A DNA stretch of 64,000 bases from Endomychus coccineus (GCA_958510875.1 OY294067.1:135749726-135813725); one strand, 5' to 3'. Shown: positions 41,744 through 54,698, counted from the first letter of the stretch. Made by a program: numbers and translations. Notes: generated by a model not told the origin, from the letters alone.

Positions 41744-44640
41744 CTGTGTGTCATATTTTACCATCAATAGCCAAGATTATTCTTATTTTCATACACCAGT
41801 ATCGTTTGAAGATGACACACTGTTGTTGAATATATAGTCACGATTTATTCATATAATATATGTGATGAAAAACAAAGTCGAAGTGTTTCATTTTATTACA
41901 TCAATAAAGACAAATAGTTCAATCATTATTCTTCTTAGAATGCTGAAGATAGTTTTGTTGTTGTATATCATGATTTGCCTATGAAATATTAGTTATATAT
42001 TTTTAAAGGCATACACTCACTCTATTGGTTGTTGATATTGTTTGTATACTGAACTGAATTGATTTATGCTACCTGTATTCAGAAAATTGCTCTTTACGAA
42101 ACCAAATCTAGCTACGTTAGTACGGTTGAAGTTGTTACGCAACCCGAAACTATCTGGTTGGTTCCTATATAATACGCAAACTCGTGTGTCATTATTTACG
42201 ATAATGAAGCTTATACAGAGAGGTGAAACCATGATTTGGTGAATATGATCTATTCTGACCAATAGCATCTAACTCAGATGTATCAAAAGTAATACAGTAT
42301 TTTATAACAGTAGATTTGTTATTATGAACTATGTGAAACTAAATTTATTATGTATTTGTTTTATGGAGGTGGTTTAAGAATGAATATATAGTAGGTATAT
42401 GCTATTTGTAAAGACATTGAACAAAAAATATTTCTTCAATTTCAACATTCAGCAGCAGACCACCTGTTTCGTTATATGGATGGTCAAAACGATCCAGCTC
42501 GATTTCCGGAGCAAATATATAGAAGCCGTCAATGGGCCCATTTGCATCATAAGCCCTATTGAGAATAACTATTTACATGTCGAATGCTTGCAGTAATTGA
42601 CATGGTATAGTCACAATGGATCATATTTTATTATACATGGACTGCCATAACATCAGCATTTCATCAAGAACGTTCGATTTCATCTATGTAAAAACACATT
42701 AATTCCTGTGCGATCTAAGTCTTTTCAATTGGAATGAAACTGAGAAGGATTGCATCGGAATGTTTTCGACATAAAACTTCATAAAGACGGTGAATGAGAG
42801 AAAACGGCATAAGCTTCTACTTTCTGTTTGAATCGTCGGAATAACTACGATATTTCCGAACAAATTCTGATGTAGCTTAAACGGTGAATGATGTGATACA
42901 TTCCCTAATTGTTGTTCGACTATGAATAAAATATGATCATTGATATGGGTTGTTCAACATATCAATGATGTCATGGATGAAGGTTTTTCAATACAACTGC
43001 ATATTTCACAAGAAAATTCAGAAGTTCTTCACTCATTAATTCAAACAATACATTTGTAATTTTAAATGTTATAATTGCAGGGCTTACCAAATGAGTGAAG
43101 GAAAATAAAATACCTCCTATTGAGTTTGCATCGAATACAAATTCAATACTATTAAAAAATATGTATTTTGGTATTAAATGACGGAAAGATAGTGAATGGC
43201 AAAATGGAGTATTTTTCAGAAGGTTCAAAACGTTCATAAAATGCTTATTGATAGTTTACTTGATGGATGATCAGAATAAAACTAATCCAACACCTGGAAC
43301 ATTTAGATAACGATATGCAAACGTAACTTTCAGCCTCAAGTCAATATTATTAATCCATATTGTGATATTAAAGTGAGCATTATTATTTATGAAAACAAAT
43401 ACTCAAAATACCCAATCATCAAAATGTTCAATCAATGAGTGATTTTCAAATTCTATTTTGATGATATCATCACCACTATTTAGTCAGATGAATATAATAT
43501 CTCAACAAATGGAATCCATACAAATTGGGAGATTATGTTTCATATTAATCATCTCAATATCGACGTATATTTGTGTTGCACAATTTTGTTCAAAATAATA
43601 TGCAATGAAGAGCTTATTAACTTTTGTAGCACCAAATAAAAATACATTACTCACGCTATTGAATTCACTCTGTTATTGAACGAATACCTTGTGAATTCAT
43701 TTCGGTTACGTCTTACATATATTTTACAAGAGGTTCATGAACGATATATGAAATAGAATTATTCTGATAATTGAGAGTTTCAAATATAAGTATGAAGAAT
43801 CAAATTCCAGGAGAGGAAGCGTAGGAATAGCTTTGGATCCATAACATTTGAGGAGCAAACTTTCTAAACGTTTTGTCCATACTTTCACCTATTCAACTAT
43901 GGATGATATTCCGTACTTTATTCACATATCTTCCGGACGACAAAAACTTATTTTATCCTACAATTTAACGCAGAAAGAACTCCAGACCAACGAAATTCAT
44001 TACGTTCTCAGTCTAGAGTCAAACGAACCGAATTGTATTGGGCACTTTTAACCTTCAGTTCTCGTTGAAGTTCATAGTGTTATGTTCACGGCGATTTGTT
44101 ATGATCAAGTTGTTGTTTAATTAACAATCCGATTGCGTCGTTTTGTAAAAAGCAGTAAAATGATCATCTAGAGGAACAGGAAACAGGAGAAGAAATGTAA
44201 CAAGTAATGAGCGTAAAACGGAGATCAGGTTGGTTATAGGTTAGTTTGTGTTGGGTATTTTAAAAGTAGTGTTAGGTTCATGTAGATATTCAGATCCCGA
44301 CTTACATTTGCCTCAGTACGGATTTTCGGTGCAAACATGAAGCAAAAAAATTTAAATGCAGCGATTTCCCGATAACTAGAACGTATGCAAGATAATTTCT
44401 GCACAGAAAAAAATAAAAATTGCTCAAGATATAAAACTGGCTCAAATGATGGAAATAAGAGGAAGTCAAAAACAAAGACAAAAGAAAAATGGGACAGTAC
44501 ATGATTTTCATGTAGAATATTATGTATTCTATTGTTGATAATTAAAATGGTTGGCAGGATCGATTTTATTATTTTTCAGATTCGGATTAAAAGCAAAAAC
44601 AATTCAGTTTATCAAAAATTATTTTATCTATATTAAGCCA
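41744..44640. other. Long AT-rich region without recognised genes
   Basis: Only short, unrelated ORFs on both strands. It holds a repeat at 41,804-41,905 that recurs at 51,056-51,157. The stretch 43,848-44,051 (+, 67 aa) has no motif. No RNA gene was seen. Confidence 0.4.
41804..41905. repeat. Dispersed repeat, copy 1
   Basis: GTTTGAAGATGACAC, then ATCACGATTT, TATAATATATGTGA and a GTGT-TTATTTTATTA stretch. About 80% alike by eye to 51,056-51,157, and faintly alike to 36,100-36,170. It is possibly an LTR or 3' piece of the env-bearing family. Confidence 0.45.
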
Positions 44641-44671
44641 TGGACAAACAGGACTTCATACTATAGCTGGA

Positions 44672-44900
44672 AGGAGAAGGAATAAGAGACAGGTGTGGTG
44701 GAAATATGCGATCCAGGAAGAATGCTAAAAAACTGGAAAATGTCAGTGAATTTATTCCTTCTTTAAAGTGCCAAAAAAGTAATTAAGTCAGAACAAAATG
44801 GAAGAGGAATAAAAGACAGTTGTTGTGGAGATATGCGATCCAAGAAGAGTGCTAAAAAAACTGGAAAACGTGAGTAAATTCATTTTTCTTTAAAATGCTA
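44672..44900 (+). repeat. Duplicated exon-like segment
   Basis: A segment of about 100 bp (GGAAGGAGAAGGAATAAGAG to CTGGAAAATG) is repeated at about 44,800-44,875. Both copies translate to similar basic peptides (G-x-G-I-R/K-D, M-R-S-R/K-K). Each ends near a possible donor (ATGTCAGTG, CGTGAGTAA). They could be remnants of exons of the transposon gene that follows at 45.3 kb. Confidence 0.45.
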
Positions 44901-45339
44901 CGGAAGCCATTATGACGATTTATTTATCATCTGACTCTAATATAGAGAAGCTTTGGAAACTGTACAACCTCCCGATGATGTGCGAACTATAAGTACTTTA
45001 CTCGAGCTTTTAACAAGTTTAATATAGGTAATGTATAGTTTTCGAATTTTTTCTGATCCTTTTTAATTTTTATGCTAATAGTTTTGTTTTGGGATTTGAC
45101 TACCGATATCTGCGATTTTTATGTAAGAATGAAAACATAAATTTGAAACGAAGAGGACGACACTTAAAATCTGACCAGTCATAACGTTTGCGCGAAGCAA
45201 TTTTTCAACCTAATTGAAGAAGAGTTGTATCACCTTTTGGTTCGATTTACAACAGGTACAAATTTCATAGAGAGCTCTAATTCAGCAAGCGTCATATGCT
45301 CAGCAGGTCTCTTTCTATACATTTTGAATAACATACATA

Positions 45340-45770
45340 CAATTTAAAACTCGTGTGTTTTATACTTGGCTTGAACATGAAGCTGGGAGAGGTGTGACTG
45401 AAATAAATTCTGCGGTGATTGATTTCCTAAGCAAGCTTGGCTTCGAACCAGATGAGAAACATATAAGGCTGTTTCCGAATATGGTTCATGTTTTGATTTT
45501 ATGGCTCTTCAACGACGCTCCAAAAACTGTAAAAGAATAACTTTGACATTTCCGGTACTACAACATTCCTTTATGTCAGCCGACCGGGTATTTCGTCAGA
45601 TTGAACTAGAGCTAAGTTCACATGCTTCCATGAAAACCCCAGAAAAATACTACAAAATCTACTCAAAACAAGGCCAAGTCCGCAAACTGGGTAATGTATG
45701 ATGTAAAACAGGCTGTAGATACATTGGAAAAAAATTATGGTGAATCCAAATGAATGAAGATAGTATGAAA
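45340..45770 (+). pseudogene. Transposon-type gene relic (DUF7869-like)
   Basis: The open parts 45,355-45,540 and 45,501-45,701 lie in different frames and are joined by a frameshift. The motifs W-L-E-H-E-A-G-R-G, W-L-F-N-D-A-P-K-T-V-K, L-T-F-P-V, H-S-F-M-S-A-D-R-V-F and Q-I-E follow the order of the domain I recall as DUF7869, found in insect transposon-like proteins. The missing start and the frame breaks make it a relic. The assignment is from memory. Confidence 0.5.
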
Positions 45771-45924
45771 ACCACAAACTGAAGGAGAAGACAGAATTCC
45801 TATCAAGAACGAGAACTATATTTGATTTCGAAGAATAAATAATTGAAAAACGAATCTGGTTTGATCGAATTGAAATATTCTGTGTACGTCATTTGAAAAA
45901 ATGTTCAGCGATACCAATTGTGGT

Positions 45925-47640
45925 GATCATAACATTTTTATCTCCATTTTATAGCCATATGAAAACTCCGCGTCGAAGAAGCGACGTGTCAGAGATACAG
46001 GTTTGTACTCTTTTTCGATTTGGATGGTTACTACCTCGTGCTCCGTAGTACGTATTTGTTGGCTAGTGATAAATACAGGGTCTAGTTTCTCCAAAATCAT
46101 TCTTACCATTGCTTGAAAATTCATCACATCTGACGCAGAATAATTTAAGAATATTCTCTTGACTTACCTAAAAGTCTTTATCCGTTGTGAACCAAAGTTT
46201 ATAGGCGTAATACTTTGGCCCCCTGAGCAAACTCAGTAACATTACTGCCACAATCATAAGCTTCCAACTCGTTTCAACAAATAAAGTACCTGTTGGTACA
46301 ACCGAATGATCGGGTTTATCTACATGAACGACGCTGTCGGTATCATGATAAATGGCTCTATTATCCATTTGTAACAAATAACTAGTAAGTTTCAATTTGG
46401 CATAAGCAGTTACAAATGCATTCATACTCATTCACTATGGAGATGGATGTGTAATATTCTTCGCACCCTTGATACTCAATAATGAGTTTCTCCATTGACC
46501 GGAATCATTGTATTAACTATTAACATGAGCAACGTTAACATGACAATCAGTTCACAAGGTTCATTTACAATTCTCGTTTTCGGATGATTCTCATACTGGC
46601 TGAATTTCTTCCAGAACGAGTTCAGCATTAAATTGGCCAAAGAATGTGACCCCGGAATATTCAAGATATTGGAAAATCCCAGCAGAACATACTCGCCCTC
46701 CTGAAATGCTTCATTTAGCGTTCTTTTTCAGCATCTTTGTGGCATTGATTTGTCCAATCCGAAGCCTTCTGTTCAATTTTAATAAATTTATTCATCATCA
46801 CGTTGGATAATCCTGCCTTCTCTATACTGGGCGGTATCGTGAGCCCTAATTCCTTGCATCTCAAGGATTTTATATCCTCCCTCTACCACGTTAATGACTT
46901 CTTCTATCATGCAAAGACCGTCAAAAGCCCATTGTTTCTCTGAAAGACAATAATCTTGAGCGATAAGATGTTCGAAGTACAAACATTAGTTTATCATTCA
47001 TTTCATCTGGTTGCACACAATGGAAAATATCTTGAGATGGATTGGGTGCTCTAAAGGAAACTTCCCATGATAACAAACCCAAGGATGAAGGGAACATACG
47101 TCTACATACTTGATTTTTTCGTTATCATTACATTAATCTATAAAACTCTAACGTGTTATATGTGCGACCTTCCTAGAAAGTGTTGCGAAGATTCAGGGGA
47201 ATAACACCAATAAGGGGATGATTTCCGCATATATAACCTCAACGTTTGAATTAAAAATTTTCAGGAATTGACATTCCCAGACTCCAAAAATCTGATACTT
47301 AAACGTTTGTAATTTAGCTATTTTTGCAAGTGTTCGCCCGTATCCAATGCTATCGCGTTGGTCTTTAAAACATTTTCCACAGCCGTGATAGTGATAGCCT
47401 AGGAATTCAAAGACTTGGTTGGTTTCTAGACACAATTTTGTTCCGCGCATCATCAAATCAGGTCTCAAATCGGTCTTTAGAATAAACTGCTGATGAAAAT
47501 CAACACCATTATGTGCCAAAACAACAGCATTCTTGAATTTCTTGCGTAAAGTCAAGATGTGGACCACAACAAATTCATTTTCTGGGCCAGAGTAGATGCG
47601 GGGCCTAGTAGATTTCCTCATCGATTACTACATTCCTCAT
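45925..47640 (-). pseudogene. Polinton-type protein-primed DNA polymerase B relic
   Basis: A series of minus-strand fragments in correct PolB order. 47,193-47,621: exonuclease box L-A-H-N-G-V-D-F and L-R-P-D-L-M-M-R-G-T-K-L. 46,788-46,982: H-D-T-A-Q-Y-R-E-G, followed in a shifted frame by I-N-K-F-I-K-I-E-Q. 46,476-46,664: motif B, L-M-L-N-S-F-W-K-K-F with E-N-H-P-K-T. 46,168-46,431: motif C, Y-H-D-T-D-S-V. 45,927-46,127: C-terminus N-F-Q-A-M-V. Broken by several stops and frameshifts, so inactive. This is the one core Polinton gene missing from the element at 11-23 kb, but no TIR or other Polinton gene was recognised beside it. Confidence 0.82.
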
Positions 47641-49823
47641 CAGAAGAATTGTATTGTTTGCTGTACCATACCCTGCAGACATCCTCATGACTGTGATACC
47701 AAGACAAAACGTTTCGCTATTCAGTGCAGCTGAATTAGATTAGCATTTTGGAGAAATTGCAGATACAGAGAATTCATTCATTCATAGAGTTATAAATGGC
47801 GTTAGAACAGAAATCCAAAATTACATTCAACATTCCACTATAGGTTCATACGTGGCGTGGCATACGAGATACAGAAAATTCCTTCATTGAATTAGAGATG
47901 GTGTTACAACGAAATCTACCTTACATTCATAGAGTTGAAGATGAAGTTATAACAGAAATCTATAATTTCATCTACAATCCTAGACATTAGTTCTTCTATA
48001 GGTTCGTAGATGACCTATTATAACAAATACAGAGACTCAGTATAGGTGGAGGGATCCACCTATGAGAGAACAAAAAGAAAGGGTACGAGTCTTTTTAGTA
48101 GGTTAGCCGATAAGAGCAAAGTAGGGGGAACAGATTGGAACTCGTTAGTATGTCAGCCGATAAGAACAAGGGGATAAGCTTCGCACTAGGGATTAGTGAT
48201 TTAGAACAAATACATCAAGAGGGGAAGCCTCGGGTGAGGTAAGCATAGGCGGAAAATTGACATACCATCGAATTTAGGTGGTGTCAAGTGGCCCAGTACT
48301 ATTACCATTACTGGTCCAATTATTGATGAATTTTTTGTAAATGTTGATTATGATGGTGGAACAAAAGTTATAAATAGATTGGTTTCATATCAGTACGCTC
48401 AAGTAATCGAAATCACCAATATAAAAAACAATGAATAACATTAATACTCTCGTCGATTTCGTGTATGAACTGGGATTCAACCTAACTTCGAAAGAATTTA
48501 TTCTACAAAAGAGAATGTTGAGAGGTATCCTCAATATGAATCATACCACTAGTTGCATAATACTTCATTCAGAATTCAATACTTACATTTGCATGTAACT
48601 TTTCATATATCCTAAACAATGTACACAGCTGTTCTTGTTCTTGAAAGTAGACAATAAGTTATCATATTACTGGTATATCTAACGTTAACCTACAATACAG
48701 TCGAACGTAAGCTGAAACACACATCCTTGTTGAAATGGCACATTCCAATCCAAATTGACTGAATATATGAGTGATAATTCTATCCAATGTTTATGTAGAT
48801 GTATATTTTATATAGTTCTAACTATAACTTTTTACATTCCTATTTATACTATTTTTGCTATTTTATATTTCAGATTTTACATTCTATTTACATTCAACAA
48901 CCTTATCAGGTTCATCTCTGAATATGAATGAACAAATAAATATGTTGATAGATCGATTATTATATTCTGCGAATATTATCTTTAAAAGATGATATCTTAT
49001 CGTTAACACATTTGAATGTCATATTTAATAGAACAATAAGTTGCATCATTCTGTGATTCAGGTATCATAACATAATATATTGATCTCGTTCACATTCTGA
49101 TATTCTATTTGATATTCAATGGATATTTCATGATTGTGTGTATGATTTTCCATGGAAAAAAATATGTCAAACTCATCAAGCTGCTCCGAGTGACCTAATG
49201 ACAAATTCCAAATTCTATGATATCGCTCCCATCCACGTATGTTGCAGCCCTACAGACATCCGCTAACTAGTTCATGATTCATGGATAGCTTCCCCGATGT
49301 AACGAGTTAAACGTGACATCGGGTGTATGTAACCCTCATACAGAAAAAATTCAAGTGAATCGAAGTTTCCTACGATGTATTCCATTCTGCTCCTGCACAT
49401 CCTCATCCGAGATTTGAGGAACTTCCAAACTTTCGAATGCATCTGAGCAAATATCTGTTCTTGAAATTATGGAGGTTGAAATATGTGTAACGATCCGGAA
49501 ATAGGAAAGTTCTCATAACGGAATCATTCGAATAGGAAATTGAATACAGGGATCTCACTCAATCATCATTATAATTATGGTCTTAAACATGAAAAAGAAT
49601 CGATTATTCGAATTGAATGAACATCCAAAATTTTCTATATTAGAATTATTTCTAGATGGTATACTATATTCACTGGCTTCAATTAAAAATTAAAGATCTT
49701 CGAAAATATATTTTTGTAACGTATCTAGTTACATCTGCATATGGGAAAACCGGTTGCGGAACCACATATATGTTGCTATATCTTTTACTCTATAAATTTT
49801 TCACATTTTTATCCACACTTGAA
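47641..49823. other. Region without recognised genes
   Basis: 47,760-48,000 contains three diverged repeats of a unit with TTCATAGAGTT...GTTA.AACAGAAATC. 48,090-48,170 repeats GCCGATAAGA.CAA. A 55-aa frame at 48,431-48,598 (+) begins M-N-N-I-N-T-L-V-D and could be real, but no family is recognised. The rest is AT-rich and featureless. Confidence 0.35.
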
Positions 49824-50560
49824 TGGTAATTACTTTATTAACATTAAGACATGAATAATGAAATATAAACTAGAGATAACAAGATGATACTACTTCCAGA
49901 AATGAATGTTCTCATCAGCGGGAACAGTTCTTCTGTATACCGTAACTCCTCCCTTCTTAGATCGAAACTACCATGTAGTGGAAAATTAAATTGCAATTTA
50001 TTCTATTTGGGTTGGAGATGAGTTTGTATCTTTGATGAGGATTTGAGATTTGTAAATACAATTTTTAGTCAAATATTTGAATAGTGATAAAAATAGAAAC
50101 CCTACAATGAGCCCTACTTAGATGAACCAAGTTCCATAACAAACATGTTGAAGTGCTATGATAGAGTCTGCTATTTTGTTGAGATCTTCATTTTGGACTG
50201 CTTATGTGGCTACAACCGTTTTCAGGTAATCTAATTGAATGTGATCCAATTTCAATGGATTCTTGTTTATTTTGAATTCCTTTGAATCAGTAAACACACT
50301 TTGTATTGGCGGAAGAGCAAATATTCTGTATTTTACTTTTGACTGTTCAAAAACACTAATGGAGGATCTATCCAAATTAATTTGACAATATGGAGTAAGT
50401 TCTAAAAATATAGTCCGTGTAAGGCACTTGTTCAATTTCACGACCGTACTTTTGAGTTGTAATAGATTTCTGAGGTATTATAAGTAAGAACTTTTTCTTC
50501 GATACCTTTTGAGATCTTACACCTTGTATAGTGATCAAAAATCGTGAACAGTTTGTCACA
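49824..50560 (-). pseudogene. Envelope-glycoprotein-like relic, copy 1
   Basis: Minus-strand fragments. 50,202-50,441 (79 aa, C-L-T-R, P-Y-C-Q-I) and part of 50,377-50,559 are in shifted frames. They are followed by a hydrophobic anchor (about 50,050-50,110 reads F-I...G-L-I-V-G-F-L-F-L-S-L-F) and a tail K-K-G-G-V-T-V-Y-R-R. The order (ectodomain, anchor, short basic tail) fits an insect retroelement envelope. Several stops are present. The terminal 340 bp is duplicated at 51,487-51,845. Confidence 0.5.
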
Positions 50561-50640
50561 TTTTGTTCATAGCGTAAGAGTTAGACTTCACATGGTTGAT
50601 TGGTACCAGTTTCCATTGGGCCGTTGTTCCTGCAGATATA

Positions 50641-51056
50641 TCAGTGTTTTATATTTAGCATTGAACTAAAATACGACAACTCATTTTGAGGTTTGAAGCT
50701 AACTTCAAGATCATGTGTTGATAGAATGTCTGTGATTCTTTCACTTACGGTACCACAATATGTGAGGGAAACGTATTTTGATGAAAAATCAGAATTTTTA
50801 CTAAAATTAGGATATAATTTGAGGTTGGAAATATCGTCAATGGCTATAACCTTGATTATATTCAATTCTTCATTCAGATTTTCAGGAGAAAGGAAGTGGA
50901 AAGGCTCTATGTACCACAGAGTTGTATGCTGCTAATTTGTGATTACGGGGACTGAAGGATGAATTGGCAGTAGTTAAATCTGTGAATGTAGGTTTTCTAT
51001 AAATTTTGAAAGTAATGATATTATCATGGTCTGTTGGGGTTAGGTCTGGGAAAAGT
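50641..51056 (-). pseudogene. Penelope-like element fragment (different family)
   Basis: The minus strand reads I-Y-R-K-P-T-F-T-D, H-K-L-A-A-Y-N and L-P-F in one frame, then 50,641-50,865 (74 aa) with V-S-L-T-Y-C-G-T-V-S-E-R-I and V-S-F-K-P. This is the segment between RT motif C and the GIY-YIG domain in Penelope-like elements (compare I-Y-H-K-P-T-H-T-D, H-K-L-A-A-Y-N in the copy at 25.9 kb). It has neither the Y-x-D-D box nor the nuclease. Confidence 0.6.
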
Positions 51057-51486
51057 TTGAAGATGACACGCCAGTGTCGAAACTATAATCACGATTTGTT
51101 TCTATAATATATGTGAGGAAAAACGAAGAAACAGTGTCTTATTTCATATTATCAATATGAAAAATTATCACAAAGTGATGGATTCCACCATCGAATTCTT
51201 AACATCTTTGATCATTTGTTTCCAAATCATATCCAATTTGATTTGCAGTTTATGCAACCATACATTTGATCAGTAGGAGCGTCCGCAAGTGAAAAATTGA
51301 GCTAATAAAAGTGAGAGAAGTCAGTGATCGATTTCTGACAGCTTTTTATTTTATGTGAACGATTAATGTATTTCTGATGCGTACTATAATGTATTCAAGT
51401 TTCATCACATCAGAGAATGAATTCAATTTCATGATTCTATGAAAACATAATGCAAAATATGTGAGGTCCTTTTCAAATTGTTTTTT
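51056..51486. repeat. Dispersed repeat copy 2 and unassigned spacer
   Basis: The first 100 bases match 41,804-41,905. The rest to 51,486 is AT-rich without ORFs. Confidence 0.4.
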
Positions 51487-51845
51487 TCAGAAGAATGGTA
51501 ATAACTTTATCAACAGTAATACATGAATAATGAAATATAAACTAGAGATAACAACATGATACTACTTCTAGGAATGAATGATCTCATCAGCGGGAACAGT
51601 TCTTCTGTATATCGTAACTCCTCCCTTCTTGGATCGAAACTACCATGTAGTGGAGAATTAAATTTCAATTTCTTCTATTTGGGTTGGAGATGGGTTTGTA
51701 TCTTTGATAACGATTTGAGATTTGTAAATACACTTGTTAGTCAAATATTTGAATAGTGATAAAAATAGGAACCCTACTATAAGCCCTACGTAGATGAACC
51801 AAGGTTCATAACAAAAATGTTGAAGTGCTATCATAGAGTCTGAAA
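51487..51845 (-). pseudogene. Envelope-glycoprotein C-terminal relic, copy 2
   Basis: A direct repeat of 49,824-50,165, roughly 90% alike by eye. The minus strand reads C-Y-E-P-W-F-I-Y-V-G-L-I-V-G-F-L-F-L-S-L-F and then K-K-G-G-V-T-I-Y-R-R, i.e. a membrane anchor and basic tail. It abuts the truncated 3' end of the R1-type LINE at about 51,845. Confidence 0.5.
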
Positions 51846-53730
51846 CTACAATAAACCTAGTTCAATATCTGAACTCCTAGATATTTCAAAGACAGCTGCG
51901 ATGTAATATCGCAATTCCCAATGGTCAGTTTGACAGTTTCCACTACTTTTCTACTTGTCAGTAACACTATCTCCGTCTTGTGATCCGCCAGTGTCAATCC
52001 TACCGATGAAAGCCACCTACGGACAGTGTGAATAGCCTGACTCGCAAGTTGATTCACCTCTTCCACAAAGTTCCCAACAATAGTAATTTCCACGTCATCT
52101 GCAAAAGCTGACACCCCTCGGCATCGGGAGCTTGAGTAATGAGTCATACATAATGTTTCAGAGTAGCGGGCTCAGAACAGAGCCCTGTGAAACTCCTCCT
52201 GTGACGTTATGAGTCATCTGTTCAGCGTCAGTATCAGTAGTGAAGTAGTGTCTTATGATACTTACAATGTACTCCGGTACCTGCATTGAATATAGAGCGC
52301 TCAAGATGTGACTCCACCCCGCAGAGTTGAATGTATTTCTGACATCCAGACTCACTATTGCGCAATATTTTTTAGCTCCACAGTTCCAACGTCTCCCCGT
52401 GATTGCCACTCGGTCACTCTGGACAACTACATCTATGGCGCCTACCGTCGATCTGGTCTTCCGAAATCCATGTTAGCCGTCTGAGAGACCGTGAGCTCCT
52501 TCAGTATGTTCCTCCAGTCGATTATGAATGTTTCTTCCCAGCCCTTTCCCAGCAGTATTCAACAAACAGATTAGCCTATGAAGAGAAGGGTCACCGGGTG
52601 GCTTGTCTCCTTTCGGTAAAAGGACAAGCCGCTGCTGCTTCCAGCGTTGTAGAAATATACCTTCTCGGAGGCATGCGTTATAGACCTCTAGAAAAAATTC
52701 AGGCTGCGGCTCAATCGCCGTTTTGAGGAAAGCATTTGGGATACCATTCATGCCCGGTGCCTTTTGTGCGTTGATTTTTCTGCTCGCCTTCAATAGTTCT
52801 TCCATCATAATCAGAGGCACATTTTCCGAACTGTCGTATGGCGCAAGTCCTCACAACCGTCCCTAATTGGTTCGGAATAAGTGCGGTTACAAATTTGCGA
52901 AGAAAGTCCGGGCACTTCGTGGGAGGCATAAGACATCCCTTAAGTTTTTTCATTACTGCCTTATAAGGCCTTTCCAATGGGTCGTGGTTGACTTCATTGC
53001 ACAATCCCTTCCAGCAACGATTTTTACTGGTACTAATGGATCTTCTGAGAGCTCCGCGTGCATCACAGTGCTGTCGTCCCAGGGCGTTGAATGTCCTCTT
53101 GCCCGCTGGTAAAGTCTTCGTAGCTGTTGACTTCTTCTCCTTAATTCTGCTATTTCTGCATTTCACCACTAGACTGGTGTACGACAGATATATGTTGAGC
53201 GTCTCGACATAGAAGCATCGCTGGCACCCATAACCGAAGACATTAATTGTCCGGTCTTTTCTCCAGCTGAGCCTACAAGTTCCGCATGGTCCATCATAGC
53301 TATAAATATTTCCCTGTCTAAAGATTGCTGACCTCCTTGCATCAGCTGCTATATCCAGCTCGATTGCCTCGTGGTCGCTATGTGTATATACGTCACTTAC
53401 CTCCCACGATAAGATGCGACTGGCTAGATACTCGCTCACGAAAGTAAGGTCAATGATCAAACTCGTGCCACCCCTGTTAAAAGACTGTTTATTCCCATCA
53501 TTGACCAATAGAATATCCAGCAAAGCGAATGCATCGAGTAAGATTGTACCCCGTCGATTTGTTTCACAGCTCCCTATTTGGTAGACCAAGCATTGAAATC
53601 TCCTGCCAGTACTATCGACCTGCGTCATCTTGCGTCCTGAACCAATCGGTGTAGTAGTTTTCCGAATTCCTCTATTGATACCCTCAGTGGAGCGTAAACA
53701 CTTTATATATAAATACAATCTACCTTCACC
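51846..53730 (-). pseudogene. R1-type LINE ORF2 relic (endonuclease + RT)
   Basis: Minus-strand frames in order. 52,711-53,718 has the end of an apurinic-type endonuclease (S-D-V-Y-T-H-S-D-H-E-A-I). 52,473-52,820 is the RT start (K-A-P-G-M-N-G-I-P). 52,158-52,409 is motif A (V-S-L-D-V-R-N-T-F-N-S) and B (G-V-S-Q-G-S-V-L-S-P-L-L). 51,857-52,147 is motif C (A-F-A-D-D-V). Frameshifts separate them, and the G-D-F-N-A box of the nuclease is in another frame. The element is cut after the K-Y-L-G-V motif, losing the RT C-terminus and 3' end. Domain order and ORF1 type fit the R1 clade. Confidence 0.85.
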
Positions 53731-53940
53731 CAGGTGAAGCCCTCGGTCCTGAAACTGGAAGTTTCCTGGACATGCGCTTTTCCGCTGACCCAGATAGCCG
53801 CAGGTCCCGAACCATCAAACTTCCACCTTGCATCACCACATTGCTTGTACGGCTCACTCATTATGGCAACATCGATATTCTTTCGCTGATGATTTGCGAA
53901 AGTAATTGTTGTGCCGCCTCACAGTGGTTGAGATTAACTC

Positions 53941-54669
53941 TCATCTTCTTTTTGCGGCCTCCTGAACGGCTCGCTGATATTCTGGACAAGCATAACCACC
54001 AGTACGGTGATTGATCTCCTTCTTCTCAACACATAGTAGACAACGCAATTCTCCTTTATTGCAATTTCTAGATAGGTGTCCTTCATCTCCACAACGTAAG
54101 CAGTTCTTACTTCTGTCTACTCCTTTACAAACCTTGGCAATGTGCCCGAATCTGAAGCACCTGAAACACCTTAACACGCTATCTTTCTTTCTCACTCTGC
54201 TCACAACCTAGCCCACTTCGATTTTTCCTCTCTGTATGGCTTTCCTTGCTAATTCCACTGGGAATATTAAAGCCGCCGTCTGCGTTCCTCCATACGTTTT
54301 GCGCATCGACTTGACCACGGTGTGGTCGATTCCCTCCGCACTCTCCTCTTGATTTCTTACAGCTTTGCAGATATCTGGAGGTTGTGTCAGTTCATCCAGG
54401 TCCCTTAACTCAATTGCATTCGTGTGGGTACGGCACGTAATCGCTGCCGATCTCTCCAACTTCTTCGCTACAACACTCCGATAATCCTCTGTTTTATTTC
54501 CGAGTTTGCGATCAAGCACAAATGTAAGAAATCCCTCAACATTTTTCTGAATCTTAGTGACACTTGTACTTAGGTCTTTCAGCTCTGGGTCCTTCTTAAA
54601 CTCTCTCAGTATGTCCGCGTGCGACTCTCCCTCCTTCGCATTGACTATAAGGGCATCCGGCCGCGTCAT
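53941..54669 (-). pseudogene. R1-type LINE ORF1 (Gag-like, three zinc knuckles), 5'-truncated
   Basis: One minus-strand frame is broken by a TAG at 54,208-54,210 (probably from Trp). The last 90 residues hold three Cys-His knuckles: C-F-R-C-F-R-F-G-H-I-A-K-V-C, C-L-R-C-G-D-E-G-H-L-S-R-N-C and C-L-L-C...H...C. Upstream is the helical region of R1/I-type ORF1. The protein binds the LINE RNA. The N-terminal 200 or so residues expected are missing upstream of 54,669, so the copy is 5'-truncated. Confidence 0.85.
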
Positions 54670-54698
54670 CTTAAGTCTTGTGTAACAACAACAACTTC

